A stretch of 64,000 nt of DNA from Litoreibacter ascidiaceicola. Its GTDB lineage: Bacteria > Pseudomonadota > Alphaproteobacteria > Rhodobacterales > Rhodobacteraceae. A program made the position numbers and the translations under genes. The stretch spans positions 496,001 to 560,000 of the forward strand of contig NZ_FQUV01000002.1 in the NCBI RefSeq assembly GCF_900129235.1, given 5' to 3'. This document shows, piece by piece, positions 9,192 through 17,656 of the stretch; the stretch's first letter is position 1, and the number at the start of each line of letters is the position of its first letter. Under the pieces are notes generated by a model. That model saw only the letters and a program-made list of their open reading frames with translations. It had not been told where the DNA came from and ran no database searches.

Positions 9192-12100
9192 ATGAAGATC
9201 GACCGCAAGCTTACGAAAGCCGGACAAGACGCCTACACGGCGCTGGAATTTACCACCACAACGTCCGAGATTCGCAACCCAGACGGTACGATCGTTTTCA
9301 AGCTTGATAGCGTCGAAATCCCCGCAGGATGGAGCCAGGTCGCCTCCGACGTCATCGCACAGAAATACTTCCGCAAAGCAGGTGTTCCAGCGGCCACCAA
9401 GAAGGTCAAAGAAAAGAACGTCCCCGAGTTCTTGTGGCGCTCCGTCCCTGACGAAGCTGCGCTCAATAAACTTCCCGAAGATCAACGTTTTAGCGGCGAG
9501 ACCTCATCCAAGCAGGTGTTCGATCGCTTGGCTGGCGCATGGTGCTACTGGGGCTGGAAAGGTGGCTACTTCACCACCGAAGCCGACGCGTCTGCCTACT
9601 ACGACGAAATGCGCGTGATGCTGGCCAAACAGATGGCCGCTCCGAACTCCCCGCAATGGTTCAACACAGGTCTGCACTGGGCCTACGGCATCGACGGTCC
9701 GGCTCAAGGCCACCACTATGTCGACTTCCAGACCGGCAAGCTGACAAAGTCGAAATCCTCCTACGAGCATCCGCAGCCACACGCCTGCTTCATCCAGTCC
9801 GTTTCTGACGATCTGGTCAATGACGGCGGCATTATGGACCTGTGGGTCCGCGAGGCGCGCCTGTTCAAATACGGTTCCGGCACTGGCACAAACTTTTCCT
9901 CCCTGCGTGCTGCTGGCGAAAGCCTGTCAGGCGGGGGGAAATCCTCCGGCCTGATGGGTTTCCTGAAAATCGGTGACCGCGCAGCAGGGGCGATCAAATC
10001 TGGCGGCACAACACGCCGCGCGGCCAAGATGGTGATCGTCGATGCGGATCACCCCGATATCGAAGAGTTCATCAACTGGAAGGTTCTTGAAGAGCAGAAA
10101 GTGGCGTCCATCGTCGCAGGCTCTAAAATGCACGAGCAGAAGCTCAATGTGATCTTCCAGGCGATCAAAGGTTGGGACGGCAAGCTAGAAGACGCCGTGG
10201 ACCCGAAGGCAAACGAGCAGCTGAAAGACGCAATTCGCGAAGCGAAGAAAGTCGCGATCCCAGAAACTTACGTCAAACGCGTTCTGGATTATGCAAAGCA
10301 GGGTTACACGTCGATAGAGTTCCCGACATACGACACCGATTGGGACTCTGAAGCGTATAACTCGGTCTCCGGTCAGAACTCCAACAACTCCATCCGCGTT
10401 ACCGACGCCTTCCTGAAGGCGGTCGAGGCCGATGGCGACTGGGACCTGATCAACCGCAAGGACAACAAGGTCTGCAAAACCATCAAGGCTCGCGACCTGT
10501 GGGAACAAGTCGGTCATGCCGCATGGGCCTGCGCCGATCCGGGCATCCAGTACCACGACACCGTCAACGCGTGGCACACTTGCCCCGAAGATGGCCCGAT
10601 CCGCGGCTCCAACCCGTGCTCCGAGTATATGTTCCTCGACGACACGGCCTGTAACCTCGCCTCGATGAACCTGCTGACCTACCAAAAGGACCAGAAGTTC
10701 GACGCAGAGCTGTATATGCACGCCAGCCGCCTGTGGACACTGACGCTGGAAATCTCCGTCACCATGGCGCAATTCCCGTCCAAGGAGATCGCGCAACGCT
10801 CCTACGACTTCCGCACCTTGGGTCTGGGCTACGCCAATATCGGCGGTCTGCTGATGAACATGGGTTACGGCTACGACAGCAAAGAGGGCCGCGCGATGTG
10901 CGGTGCCCTGACCGCGCTGATGACAGGTGTGTCTTACGCCACCTCCGCCGAGATCGCCAAAGAGTTGGGGCCTTTCCCGGGCTACGCGAAAAACTCCGAG
11001 CATATGCTCAAAGTGATCCGCAACCACCGCAACGCGGCCTATGGCAATGATGAAGGCTACGAGAAGCTGGACATCAAGCCACTGGCGCTGGACCACGCGA
11101 ACTGCCCTGACCAAGACCTGGTCAACCTCGCAATGGCCGCATGGGACGAAGCACTGGATCTGGGCGAGAAGCACGGCTACCGCAACGCCCAATCCACCGT
11201 GATTGCGCCGACCGGCACCATCGGTCTGGTCATGGACTGCGACACTACGGGCATCGAGCCTGACTTCGCACTGGTGAAGTTCAAGAAGCTGGCCGGTGGT
11301 GGCTACTTCAAGATCATCAACCGCGGTGTGACAGGCGCGCTGGAAAACCTCGGTTATGCCAGCAATCAGATCGAAGAAATCGTGTCCTACGCAGTGGGCC
11401 ATGGCACAATCGGCAACGCGCCGGGCATCAACCACACCTCGCTGGTCGGTCACGGCTTCGGCGAGGCCGAGCTGGCGAAGATCGAAGCAGCACTTCCAAG
11501 TGCCTTCGACATCCGCTTCGTGTTCAACCAGTGGACCTTGGGCGAGGAGTTCTGCACGCAGACCCTCGGCATCCCGGCGAAAGAGCTGAACAACCCCAGC
11601 TTCGACATGCTGCGCCACTTGGGCTTTAGCAAAGAGCAGATCGAGCACGCCAACGACCACGTATGCGGCACGATGACATTGGAAGGTGCACCGCACCTGA
11701 AAGAAGAGCACTACAAAGTGTTCGACTGCGCCAACCCATGCGGCAAGAAGGGCAAACGCTTCTTGTCCGTCGACAGCCACATTTACATGATGGCAGCAGC
11801 GCAATCCTTCATCTCGGGTGCGATCTCCAAGACGATCAACATGCCGAACGACGCCAATATCGAGGACTGCCAGAAAGCCTACGAGCTGTCCTGGTCCTTG
11901 GGCATCAAGGCCAACGCGCTCTACCGTGACGGCTCCAAACTGTCGCAACCTCTGGCCGCAGCACTTGTCGAAGACGATGACGAGGCAGCCGAAATCCTCG
12001 AGAGCGGCTCAAACCACGAGAAAGCCACCGTGCTGGCCGAGAAGGTGATCGAGAAGATCATCATCCGCGAAGTCGAAAAAGCCACTGCACGCACCAAGAT

Positions 12101-12881
12101 GCCGGAGCGCCGCAAGGGCTACACCCAAAAGGCTGTCGTTGGCGGGCACAAGGTTTACCTGCGCACCGGTGAGTATCAGGACGGCCAGTTGGGTGAAATC
12201 TTCATCGACATGCACAAAGAGGGTGCGGGCTTCCGCGCCATGATGAACAACTTCGCCATCGCGGTGTCCGTTGGTCTTCAATACGGCGTGCCGCTGGAGG
12301 AGTTCGTGGACGCCTTCACCTTCACCAAGTTCGAGCCTGCGGGCATGGTCCAAGGCAATGACAGCATCAAGAACGCCACGTCGATCCTTGACTACATCTT
12401 CCGCGAACTGGCGGTGTCCTATCTGGACCGCACCGATCTGGCCCATGTGAAGCCAACGGGCGCTACCTTCGATGACATCGGTCGCGGCGAGAACGAGAAC
12501 CTGCAGAACATCGACGATCTGTCGGAAAGTGCAGCGTCCAAATCGCTTGAAGTGTTGAAGCAAATCAGCTCCACCGGCTACCTGCGCAAGCGCGTGCCGC
12601 AAGAGTTGAAAGTGCTGCAAGGCGGCATGGGCATGGGGCACGCGACGATGGGGGCCACAGCGCTCGATAGTGCGGCCGATCCGGTTGCAGCCCTGCAAAC
12701 GCTGGTGCCGGAAGTCACGAACGCAATCGCCTCTGGAGCCACGTCCTTGGACGCACGGACCAAAGCGAAGATGCAAGGCTATGAAGGCGAAGCCTGTGGC
12801 GAATGCGGCAACTACACGCTGGTGCGCAACGGCACCTGCATGAAGTGCAACACCTGCGGCGGGACATCCGGCTGTAGCTAA
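9192..12881 (+). CDS. nrdJ: Vitamin B12-dependent (class II) ribonucleotide reductase
   Basis: Reduces ribonucleotides to deoxyribonucleotides with adenosylcobalamin, independently of oxygen. The 1229 residues are typical of the long NrdJ form. Visible signatures are [15 protein letters not shown] (about residues 162-176), [24 protein letters not shown], the active-site region [40 protein letters not shown], and a C-terminal zinc-ribbon-like end ([20 protein letters not shown]) that holds redox cysteines. I start at [12 protein letters not shown] (9192); a longer frame from 9066 adds 42 residues of non-family sequence. It stands alone, with a strong terminator behind it. Confidence 0.96.
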   Translation: MKIDRKLTKAGQDAYTALEFTTTTSEIRNPDGTIVFKLDSVEIPAGWSQVASDVIAQKYFRKAGVPAATKKVKEKNVPEFLWRSVPDEAALNKLPEDQRFSGETSSKQVFDRLAGAWCYWGWKGGYFTTEADASAYYDEMRVMLAKQMAAPNSPQWFNTGLHWAYGIDGPAQGHHYVDFQTGKLTKSKSSYEHPQPHACFIQSVSDDLVNDGGIMDLWVREARLFKYGSGTGTNFSSLRAAGESLSGGGKSSGLMGFLKIGDRAAGAIKSGGTTRRAAKMVIVDADHPDIEEFINWKVLEEQKVASIVAGSKMHEQKLNVIFQAIKGWDGKLEDAVDPKANEQLKDAIREAKKVAIPETYVKRVLDYAKQGYTSIEFPTYDTDWDSEAYNSVSGQNSNNSIRVTDAFLKAVEADGDWDLINRKDNKVCKTIKARDLWEQVGHAAWACADPGIQYHDTVNAWHTCPEDGPIRGSNPCSEYMFLDDTACNLASMNLLTYQKDQKFDAELYMHASRLWTLTLEISVTMAQFPSKEIAQRSYDFRTLGLGYANIGGLLMNMGYGYDSKEGRAMCGALTALMTGVSYATSAEIAKELGPFPGYAKNSEHMLKVIRNHRNAAYGNDEGYEKLDIKPLALDHANCPDQDLVNLAMAAWDEALDLGEKHGYRNAQSTVIAPTGTIGLVMDCDTTGIEPDFALVKFKKLAGGGYFKIINRGVTGALENLGYASNQIEEIVSYAVGHGTIGNAPGINHTSLVGHGFGEAELAKIEAALPSAFDIRFVFNQWTLGEEFCTQTLGIPAKELNNPSFDMLRHLGFSKEQIEHANDHVCGTMTLEGAPHLKEEHYKVFDCANPCGKKGKRFLSVDSHIYMMAAAQSFISGAISKTINMPNDANIEDCQKAYELSWSLGIKANALYRDGSKLSQPLAAALVEDDDEAAEILESGSNHEKATVLAEKVIEKIIIREVEKATARTKMPERRKGYTQKAVVGGHKVYLRTGEYQDGQLGEIFIDMHKEGAGFRAMMNNFAIAVSVGLQYGVPLEEFVDAFTFTKFEPAGMVQGNDSIKNATSILDYIFRELAVSYLDRTDLAHVKPTGATFDDIGRGENENLQNIDDLSESAASKSLEVLKQISSTGYLRKRVPQELKVLQGGMGMGHATMGATALDSAADPVAALQTLVPEVTNAIASGATSLDARTKAKMQGYEGEACGECGNYTLVRNGTCMKCNTCGGTSGCS

Positions 12882-13011
12882 ACAAGATACCGGCGCTGCC
12901 CCTGCGGGGCGGTGCTCGGGTTCCGGGGCGGGTGCGCTCGCCCCTGACGCAGATCAGGCCGCAGGCAAAAAAACTTGAGCGGTATAATTACGAGCCTGAT
13001 CAGTGAACCTC

Positions 13012-13041
13012 GGCCCCTTCTTCGGAAGGGGCCTTTTTCTT
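13012..13041 (+). terminator. Rho-independent terminator of nrdJ
   Basis: A perfect 9-bp stem GGCCCCTTC / GAAGGGGCC closed by a TTCG tetraloop is followed by TTTTTCTT. It points with nrdJ. Two more GC-rich hairpins occur just after the nrdJ stop (12898-12948 region). Confidence 0.92.
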
Positions 13042-13092
13042 ATTAGGTAGTTGTTCGCGCTCGATTGCGCCGCAATTTGTCGGCGCGGTCCG

Positions 13093-13770
13093 CTAGAACC
13101 GTTCGTAGTCGAACAAAATTGTCCCATCGAGAATTTTTCGAAGATACCCACACTGATCATTGCGTTGTGAGAGATGCGCCCATGACTTTCGGGCGAACAG
13201 GGTAGGGGCCATAAAGAGAATTATCGCACTTAATTCATCGCGTGTAATCTTCCGGTCCAAGTCAGAATTCGCTACGAATTCGGCTTTTTGCTGGGGAGTC
13301 AGCGACATGATCTGCATGGAATAAGCGATATATTCGTCCGCAGCGATACACGATTCAAACGGGCAGGGCGCATCGTCAAAGTTCGAATGCGCTAGTTCAT
13401 GCACTATAACGCTCTGAAAATATGGGGTGATCTCGAGAAACGCAAAGGCATCTTTGGGGCTTCGCCGGGCTTGCATCTTCTGAGGCTCAAGCACCTCAAT
13501 CCGGTCTTTCCCGCAATGATATAGCGCGACGCATCCCGGTTTCAGGTCTTCAACAATGTCTATTCTCAAAGGTCGACTGAGCGGTGGCAGGTCACATTGA
13601 TCAAATAATGCTTCAGCTTGTTCAACGGCGTTGCAGGTCAGTTCGGCAATGTCTCGTTGGTGGAATCTGACACTCACGTTGGGGTTATCGCAAAGGAGCG
13701 TTTCCGACACAGCGATAGACGCCAGAAACGGAACAAGAAGAGCCCAGCAATATAGACCTCGTCGCATCAA
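13093..13770 (-). CDS. Secreted hypothetical protein with a HELAH metal-site motif
   Basis: I do not recognise a named function. The 225-residue protein has a signal peptide (about residues 1-22, LYCWALLVPFLASIAVSE) and eight or more cysteines, suiting a periplasmic location. VIVHELAHSNF (residues 121-131) has the HExxH layout of zinc metallopeptidases, and the glutamate in AADEYIAY about 18 residues later could be the third ligand. Base composition is near 50% GC, lower than the genes on both sides, which may mean transfer. It is a single gene facing nrdJ. Confidence 0.6.
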   Translation of the reverse strand: MMRRGLYCWALLVPFLASIAVSETLLCDNPNVSVRFHQRDIAELTCNAVEQAEALFDQCDLPPLSRPLRIDIVEDLKPGCVALYHCGKDRIEVLEPQKMQARRSPKDAFAFLEITPYFQSVIVHELAHSNFDDAPCPFESCIAADEYIAYSMQIMSLTPQQKAEFVANSDLDRKITRDELSAIILFMAPTLFARKSWAHLSQRNDQCGYLRKILDGTILFDYERF

Positions 13771-13951
13771 TAACCTCGCGTTTCTTACAATCCCTTCTTC
13801 TGTTTAGCCTCACGAATTCCTGTTTTCTTTTTTGAGTATCCATGGGATTCGTGGCAAGAACGATGGGAATAGGATACAAGAAAAACAGATCGCCCGCGTT
13901 GCCCTACGTCAATTTCAGAGATTTTCGAAACACGCGGGGGGAGCGTTAGGT

Positions 13952-14158
13952 TTACAACCGCCCCTGCACACGAAGTCTCTCCGCCAGCCCCTCGGCCCGC
14001 GCGTCACCTGCCTCCAGCGCAAACACATAGGCGTGGGTCAAGTAGAACCCCTGTGCGACGTCTTTCACAGCTTCTTCCGAGGCCCGCGTATATAGCGTGA
14101 TCAATGCCTCAACATCACCCGCCGCATGCGCGGCGAGCAACTCGGCATCAAGGCTCAC
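13952..14158 (-). CDS. Small protein coupled to the Rieske oxygenase
   Basis: A 68-residue protein of unknown function, alanine-rich and probably all-helical (AELLAAHAAGDVEALITLY, then EGLAERLRVQ). I choose the GTG at 14158 because it overlaps the stop of the upstream oxygenase gene as GTGA, a typical coupled start; a longer reading from 14224 would run inside that gene. It could be an accessory or assembly protein of the oxygenase, which is inference from position only. Confidence 0.6.
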   Translation of the reverse strand: MSLDAELLAAHAAGDVEALITLYTRASEEAVKDVAQGFYLTHAYVFALEAGDARAEGLAERLRVQGRL

Positions 14159-15309
14159 TGCGCCGCGACGGCGTGGCTTTGCCGGTAATCCAGTATCCGC
14201 TGCGCCACCCATGCGTGGAAGCAATGGGTCGGGCCGTCCATCGCGGGGGAGAACCGCCCGCCATCAAAGCCCGGTCCGTAACGGCCGCGCTGCATACCCT
14301 CGACCACGAAGATGTCCTCCTCGAACACCTCCTTCCAAAGCGCGGTGTTCTTCACCCGCATCGCATCATCCACCTGAGGGGCGGCGTAGTAGATATGAAC
14401 ATGCTCCAGCGTCTGGTTGATCGACTTCGGCTCTAGAATGATCGCGTAGCCATGATCGCGCTGTGCGGCGAGCAGCACGTTGGGGTAGAGCGTGATATAT
14501 TCCGCGCCCTCGTTCCACATCTCGCTCAGGCCTTTAAAATCTGGGAACCGCTTGCCACCTTCGCCTTCAAACTGGCGATAGACCAAGGTGCCTTGGCCCG
14601 AATACTTGTCCGGTTCGTTGATATTATAATGGTCCTCCAGCCGCGAATAGCTGTTCAGGCCGGGGTGGACCCAAGGCAGGTGGTAGCTTTCGCAGTAGTT
14701 CTCCACCGCCAGCTTGTAGTTGGTGTTGGCCGCCAGCGTGAAACTGCTGTCCGCACCGCCGTGATACATCGGCTGGTCGAACTCGGACCAACGGGCGATC
14801 AGGTCGGCATGCATCTCCTCGAACGGGGCGGCGGTGCCGGAGATGTTCACGAACACCACGTCGCGCCAAATATGGGAGCGGACCTCGATCAGCCCCAGCG
14901 TGGCGTTGTCTATCGCCTCATGGGTATTCATCCCCGGTCCACCCACATGCGGGGTCGCCACCAGTTTGCCTTTGGTCGAATAGCACCAGGAATGGTAGGG
15001 GCAGCGGATGGCGCCCTCGATCTTGCGTGGCTCGGAGACCAAAATCATCCCCCGATGGCGACAGGTGTTCTGGAACACCCGCACATCGCCGTCCTTGTCG
15101 CGGATCAGCAGCAGCGGCAGGCCCAGAAACTCCATCGGTTTCGCATCGCCGTTTTCCGGCACGTCAGCCCCTACGGCCAATCCCGCCCAAGTGGCGTGCA
15201 GGACAGCGGCGGTTTCCTCGGCAAAAGTCGCCTCGTCGATGTAATGGGCGTTCGGCAGGCCCCGGGCCTGTTCAATGGGTGCTATAACGGCGGTGAGATC
15301 AGTAGACAT
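14155..15309 (-). CDS. Rieske-type ring-hydroxylating oxygenase, alpha subunit
   Basis: A 384-residue non-haem iron oxygenase. The N-terminal Rieske 2Fe-2S ligands are in NTCRHRGMIL and IRCPYHSWCY (about residues 80-110). The C-terminal catalytic domain has the mononuclear iron region ENYCESYHLPWVHPGL (about residues 205-220). Relatives act on aromatic acids or demethylate quaternary amines; the substrate is not predictable. No reductase gene lies nearby, so electrons must come from elsewhere. The following 68-residue gene overlaps the stop. Confidence 0.88.
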   Translation of the reverse strand: MSTDLTAVIAPIEQARGLPNAHYIDEATFAEETAAVLHATWAGLAVGADVPENGDAKPMEFLGLPLLLIRDKDGDVRVFQNTCRHRGMILVSEPRKIEGAIRCPYHSWCYSTKGKLVATPHVGGPGMNTHEAIDNATLGLIEVRSHIWRDVVFVNISGTAAPFEEMHADLIARWSEFDQPMYHGGADSSFTLAANTNYKLAVENYCESYHLPWVHPGLNSYSRLEDHYNINEPDKYSGQGTLVYRQFEGEGGKRFPDFKGLSEMWNEGAEYITLYPNVLLAAQRDHGYAIILEPKSINQTLEHVHIYYAAPQVDDAMRVKNTALWKEVFEEDIFVVEGMQRGRYGPGFDGGRFSPAMDGPTHCFHAWVAQRILDYRQSHAVAAQ

Positions 15310-15659
15310 AGCGGCCTCCCAACAACTGAATTTGGAAAACCCTCCCAGATTCGGGGCCAGATCACTTGTATCACTGCGACATGGTTTGCCTCACCGCGAC
15401 GCGTGAACGGCTTCCTGCCGAAACTGGTGCGAGCCGTAGGAAGGTTCCCGCCGAACGGCTTATGAGGGGGCTTGCTCGGCAATCCCATGCCTGCGTCCAC
15501 GCAGCGAAACGGCAGCGAATGGCTTGTTTTCAGCGGTTTAGCACGGACCTCTCCCCATCGGACGGGGCAGGGTCCATCTACAGTCCCGAGACCACCAACG
15601 AGGTGGCTCGGCCCAGAAGGACGGGCCTAAACCTGAAACGACCAAATGGAGAGAGTTCA
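15310..15659. other. 350-bp gap between the oxygenase and EF-hand genes
   Basis: No convincing gene is visible. It must hold the divergent promoters of the oxygenase (minus) and the EF-hand gene (plus). The clearest structure is a bulged hairpin at 15586-15611: CCGAG-A-CCACC, loop AACGA, GGTGG-CTCGG, about 50 bp before the EF-hand start. A second short stem, CTCCCC / GGGG, lies near 15550-15567. Confidence 0.5.
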
Positions 15660-15896
15660 ATGAAAACCGCTCTTATTGCACTGACTACCGCAACTGTAAT
15701 GGGCACCTCGGCATTCGCCGCTGTGGCTGATCTGGACAGCGACGGCGACGGCGTCGTGTCCTTCACCGAGATGCTGGCCGTGTATCCAACCCTGACCGAG
15801 GAAGGCTTTTCCGCAGTCGACACCAATGGTGACGGCGTTGTGGACGAAGAGGAGCTGACAGCAGCAACAGAAGGCGGCCTGATCCCCGAGGCCTAA
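15660..15896 (+). CDS. Small secreted EF-hand protein
   Basis: A 78-residue calcium-binding protein with a signal peptide (KTALIALTTATVMGTSAFA, cut near residue 20). Two EF-hand loops follow: DLDSDGDGVVSFTE (about 24-37) and DTNGDGVVDEEE (about 53-64), each with acidic residues at the ligand positions. GGAGAG sits just upstream of the ATG at 15660. Likely periplasmic or extracellular; partner unknown. Confidence 0.85.
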   Translation: MKTALIALTTATVMGTSAFAAVADLDSDGDGVVSFTEMLAVYPTLTEEGFSAVDTNGDGVVDEEELTAATEGGLIPEA

Positions 15897-15901
15897 CCAA
15901 A

Positions 15902-15942
15902 TTTCGCCACGGCGAGAGCCAGCACTGTTCGTCGTGGCGAAA
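15902..15942 (+). terminator. Hairpin after the EF-hand gene
   Basis: TTTCGCCACG (15902-15911) and CGTGGCGAAA (15933-15942) form a 10-bp stem with a 21-nt loop right after the EF-hand stop. No T-run follows, so it may end transcription weakly or protect the mRNA. Confidence 0.5.
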
Positions 15943-15998
15943 GGTCCGTGCCCCTGTACTTACTCGATCTGCCTCGGGTTGCAGGGGCGCGGATCGCT

Positions 15999-16562
15999 CT
16001 ACTTGGCGCCGCGCGACAGCGCCGCGACGCCGGTACGGGCCTGCTCGACCAAGCCCAAAGGGCGCATAAGGTCAGCAAAAGCATCAATTTTTTCGGAATG
16101 ACCCGTCATCTCGAAGACGAAGCTTTCCAGTGTGCTGTCCACCACATTGGCGCGGAAAATTTCGGCCAGACGCAGCGCTTCGATCCGGTCGCTGCCAGTG
16201 CCAGTGACCTTGAACAGCGCCAATTCACGCTCGACGCTGGCACCTTCTTCGGTCAGATCGTGGACGTCATGGACGGGCACCATCCGCTCCAGCTGCGCCT
16301 TGATCTGGGTGATCACGGCGGGTGTCCCCACGGTTACGATCGTGATGCGGGAGCGGTGACCTTCATGGTCCACCTCCGCCACGGTCAGGCTTTCGATGTT
16401 GTAGCCGCGTCCCGAGAACAACCCGATTACCCGTGCTAGAACCCCGGCCTCGTTGGTGACGACGCAAGCTAGCGTGTGGCGTTCGATATAGTCGGCGTTT
16501 GGGTCCTTGAGGTCATAGGCCGAATGCTTGGACGAGCCTTTTTTGATTTTCAGCGGGGACAT
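15999..16562 (-). CDS. ilvH: Acetolactate synthase small (regulatory) subunit
   Basis: Regulatory subunit that activates IlvI and gives valine feedback inhibition. Of 187 residues, an ACT domain follows a short basic lead, with LACVVTNEAGVLARVIGLFSGRGYN at about 30-55 (seen as LACVVTNEAGVLAR and GLFSGRGYNIESL). The C-terminal domain contains FEMTGHSEKIDAF. I start at MSPLKIKK (16562) with GAGG upstream. It is separated from ilvI by two unknown genes on the same strand. Confidence 0.94.
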   Translation of the reverse strand: MSPLKIKKGSSKHSAYDLKDPNADYIERHTLACVVTNEAGVLARVIGLFSGRGYNIESLTVAEVDHEGHRSRITIVTVGTPAVITQIKAQLERMVPVHDVHDLTEEGASVERELALFKVTGTGSDRIEALRLAEIFRANVVDSTLESFVFEMTGHSEKIDAFADLMRPLGLVEQARTGVAALSRGAK

Positions 16563-16652
16563 TTTGGGCCTCTTTTCGGTGTCTGATTTCTGTCTGCAAT
16601 GCGTCTGCAAAACGTATGGCATGAAGTGTGTCTGTGTGTGCGTCGCATTTTT

Positions 16653-17021
16653 CTATCTTATGTCGATCACGGGGGTGCCGGATTTGGCCGGATAGCCCGC
16701 TTGTGTCAGGAGTGTCAGGCGCAGCGGTTCTTGCGCTGGCTTGTCGAGGCAGATGCTCGCGGGCCTCACGGTCACGGGCAGGCCGTCAATTTCGATCCGG
16801 TCCGAGAAATGCAACACTTGCGCATCCCCCGAGCCCGTTGCGGTGGCCGTCACCAGATAGCCGCCGTCGGGTGCATCTTGACATCCCACGCCGCAAACGC
16901 AGACCTCGGCGGCCTGAGCGAAGCGCAATTCCTGCTGGTAGACGTCGCGGTTCAGGTCGAAGTCCGGCACCACCGCCGGGGGCAGGGCGGCAGCGAAGAG
17001 GGAGGTGAGCCACTCGAACAT
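16653..17021 (-). CDS. Hypothetical protein in the ilv operon (small)
   Basis: A 122-residue protein I do not recognise. It has a hydrophobic N-terminus (FEWLTSLFAAALPPAVVP) and a short cysteine cluster CVCGVGC near residue 41, followed by beta-type sequence. Its ATG overlaps the stop of the preceding unknown gene by one base (TGATG), so the two are translated together. Its function in relation to branched-chain amino-acid synthesis, if any, is unknown. Confidence 0.6.
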   Translation of the reverse strand: MFEWLTSLFAAALPPAVVPDFDLNRDVYQQELRFAQAAEVCVCGVGCQDAPDGGYLVTATATGSGDAQVLHFSDRIEIDGLPVTVRPASICLDKPAQEPLRLTLLTQAGYPAKSGTPVIDIR

Positions 17022-17653
17022 CAGTTAAACCCGCCCGGCTCGTAGAATTTCTGTTCGCTTTTATGAGTGGTGAACCTTTCGAGTTCTTCTCTGGCTTGCA
17101 ACTTAGCCTCCTCAACTGTCGTGCGTTCAACAAATGCCGGTCCCCGATATGTGTTTGCACCAATGTCGACCATAGCTTTGCAGGTCTGGCACTCGAATGT
17201 GTGAGACACCAAATCATTGCCCAGAAACTTGTCGCTCGGGAACTGTGCCATCAGTTCATCCAATGCGGCTTCGATGTCTTCTTCTCGTACGGGTAGGTAT
17301 AGGGCTTTCACCAACTGAAAACAGCCTTGTCTCGCGCCTTCGGTGAGCTTTCCTGCCTCATCCCGATAGCCATTTTTGCTCAGCGTGGCGCGGGTCAACG
17401 GCAGCCCACACTCACAAGCAAGACAACCTTCCTCGGTCACGGCTCCGTCCGTCCACAAGTAAAACCAGCGCCAACGCTCGCCATTGCGTCTAAAGGACGC
17501 GGCCGCATAAATCTTGTCCCATGGCCCGCTCTTTTTAGGAGTGACTATTTTCAAACCTTCCTTGGGAGCAGACAAGACTTCGCCATCCTCGAACACCAGC
17601 TCATAGGTGTCCAAGGTCTGGCGAAATGTCACTCCGTCAGCCGGTTCGAGCAT
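17021..17653 (-). CDS. Hypothetical protein with two cysteine-pair motifs, inside the ilv operon
   Basis: A 210-residue protein without a recognised family. CLACECG (about residues 78-84) and CQTC (about 156-159) could form a zinc-ribbon-like site. The remainder looks soluble, with a charged helical C-terminus. It starts 3 nt after the ilvI stop, so it is certainly in the same transcript. Several stretches are clearly lower in GC than ilvI, which hints at later insertion into the operon. No function can be assigned. Confidence 0.6.
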   Translation of the reverse strand: MLEPADGVTFRQTLDTYELVFEDGEVLSAPKEGLKIVTPKKSGPWDKIYAAASFRRNGERWRWFYLWTDGAVTEEGCLACECGLPLTRATLSKNGYRDEAGKLTEGARQGCFQLVKALYLPVREEDIEAALDELMAQFPSDKFLGNDLVSHTFECQTCKAMVDIGANTYRGPAFVERTTVEEAKLQAREELERFTTHKSEQKFYEPGGFN

Positions 17654-17656
17654 GGA

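Noticed and set aside
10185-11948. A 587-residue open frame on the minus strand
   Set aside because: Lies wholly antisense to nrdJ; it results from high-GC codon bias and has no family features.
14452-15465. A 337-residue plus-strand open frame
   Set aside because: Antisense to the Rieske oxygenase gene, which has clear cluster motifs.
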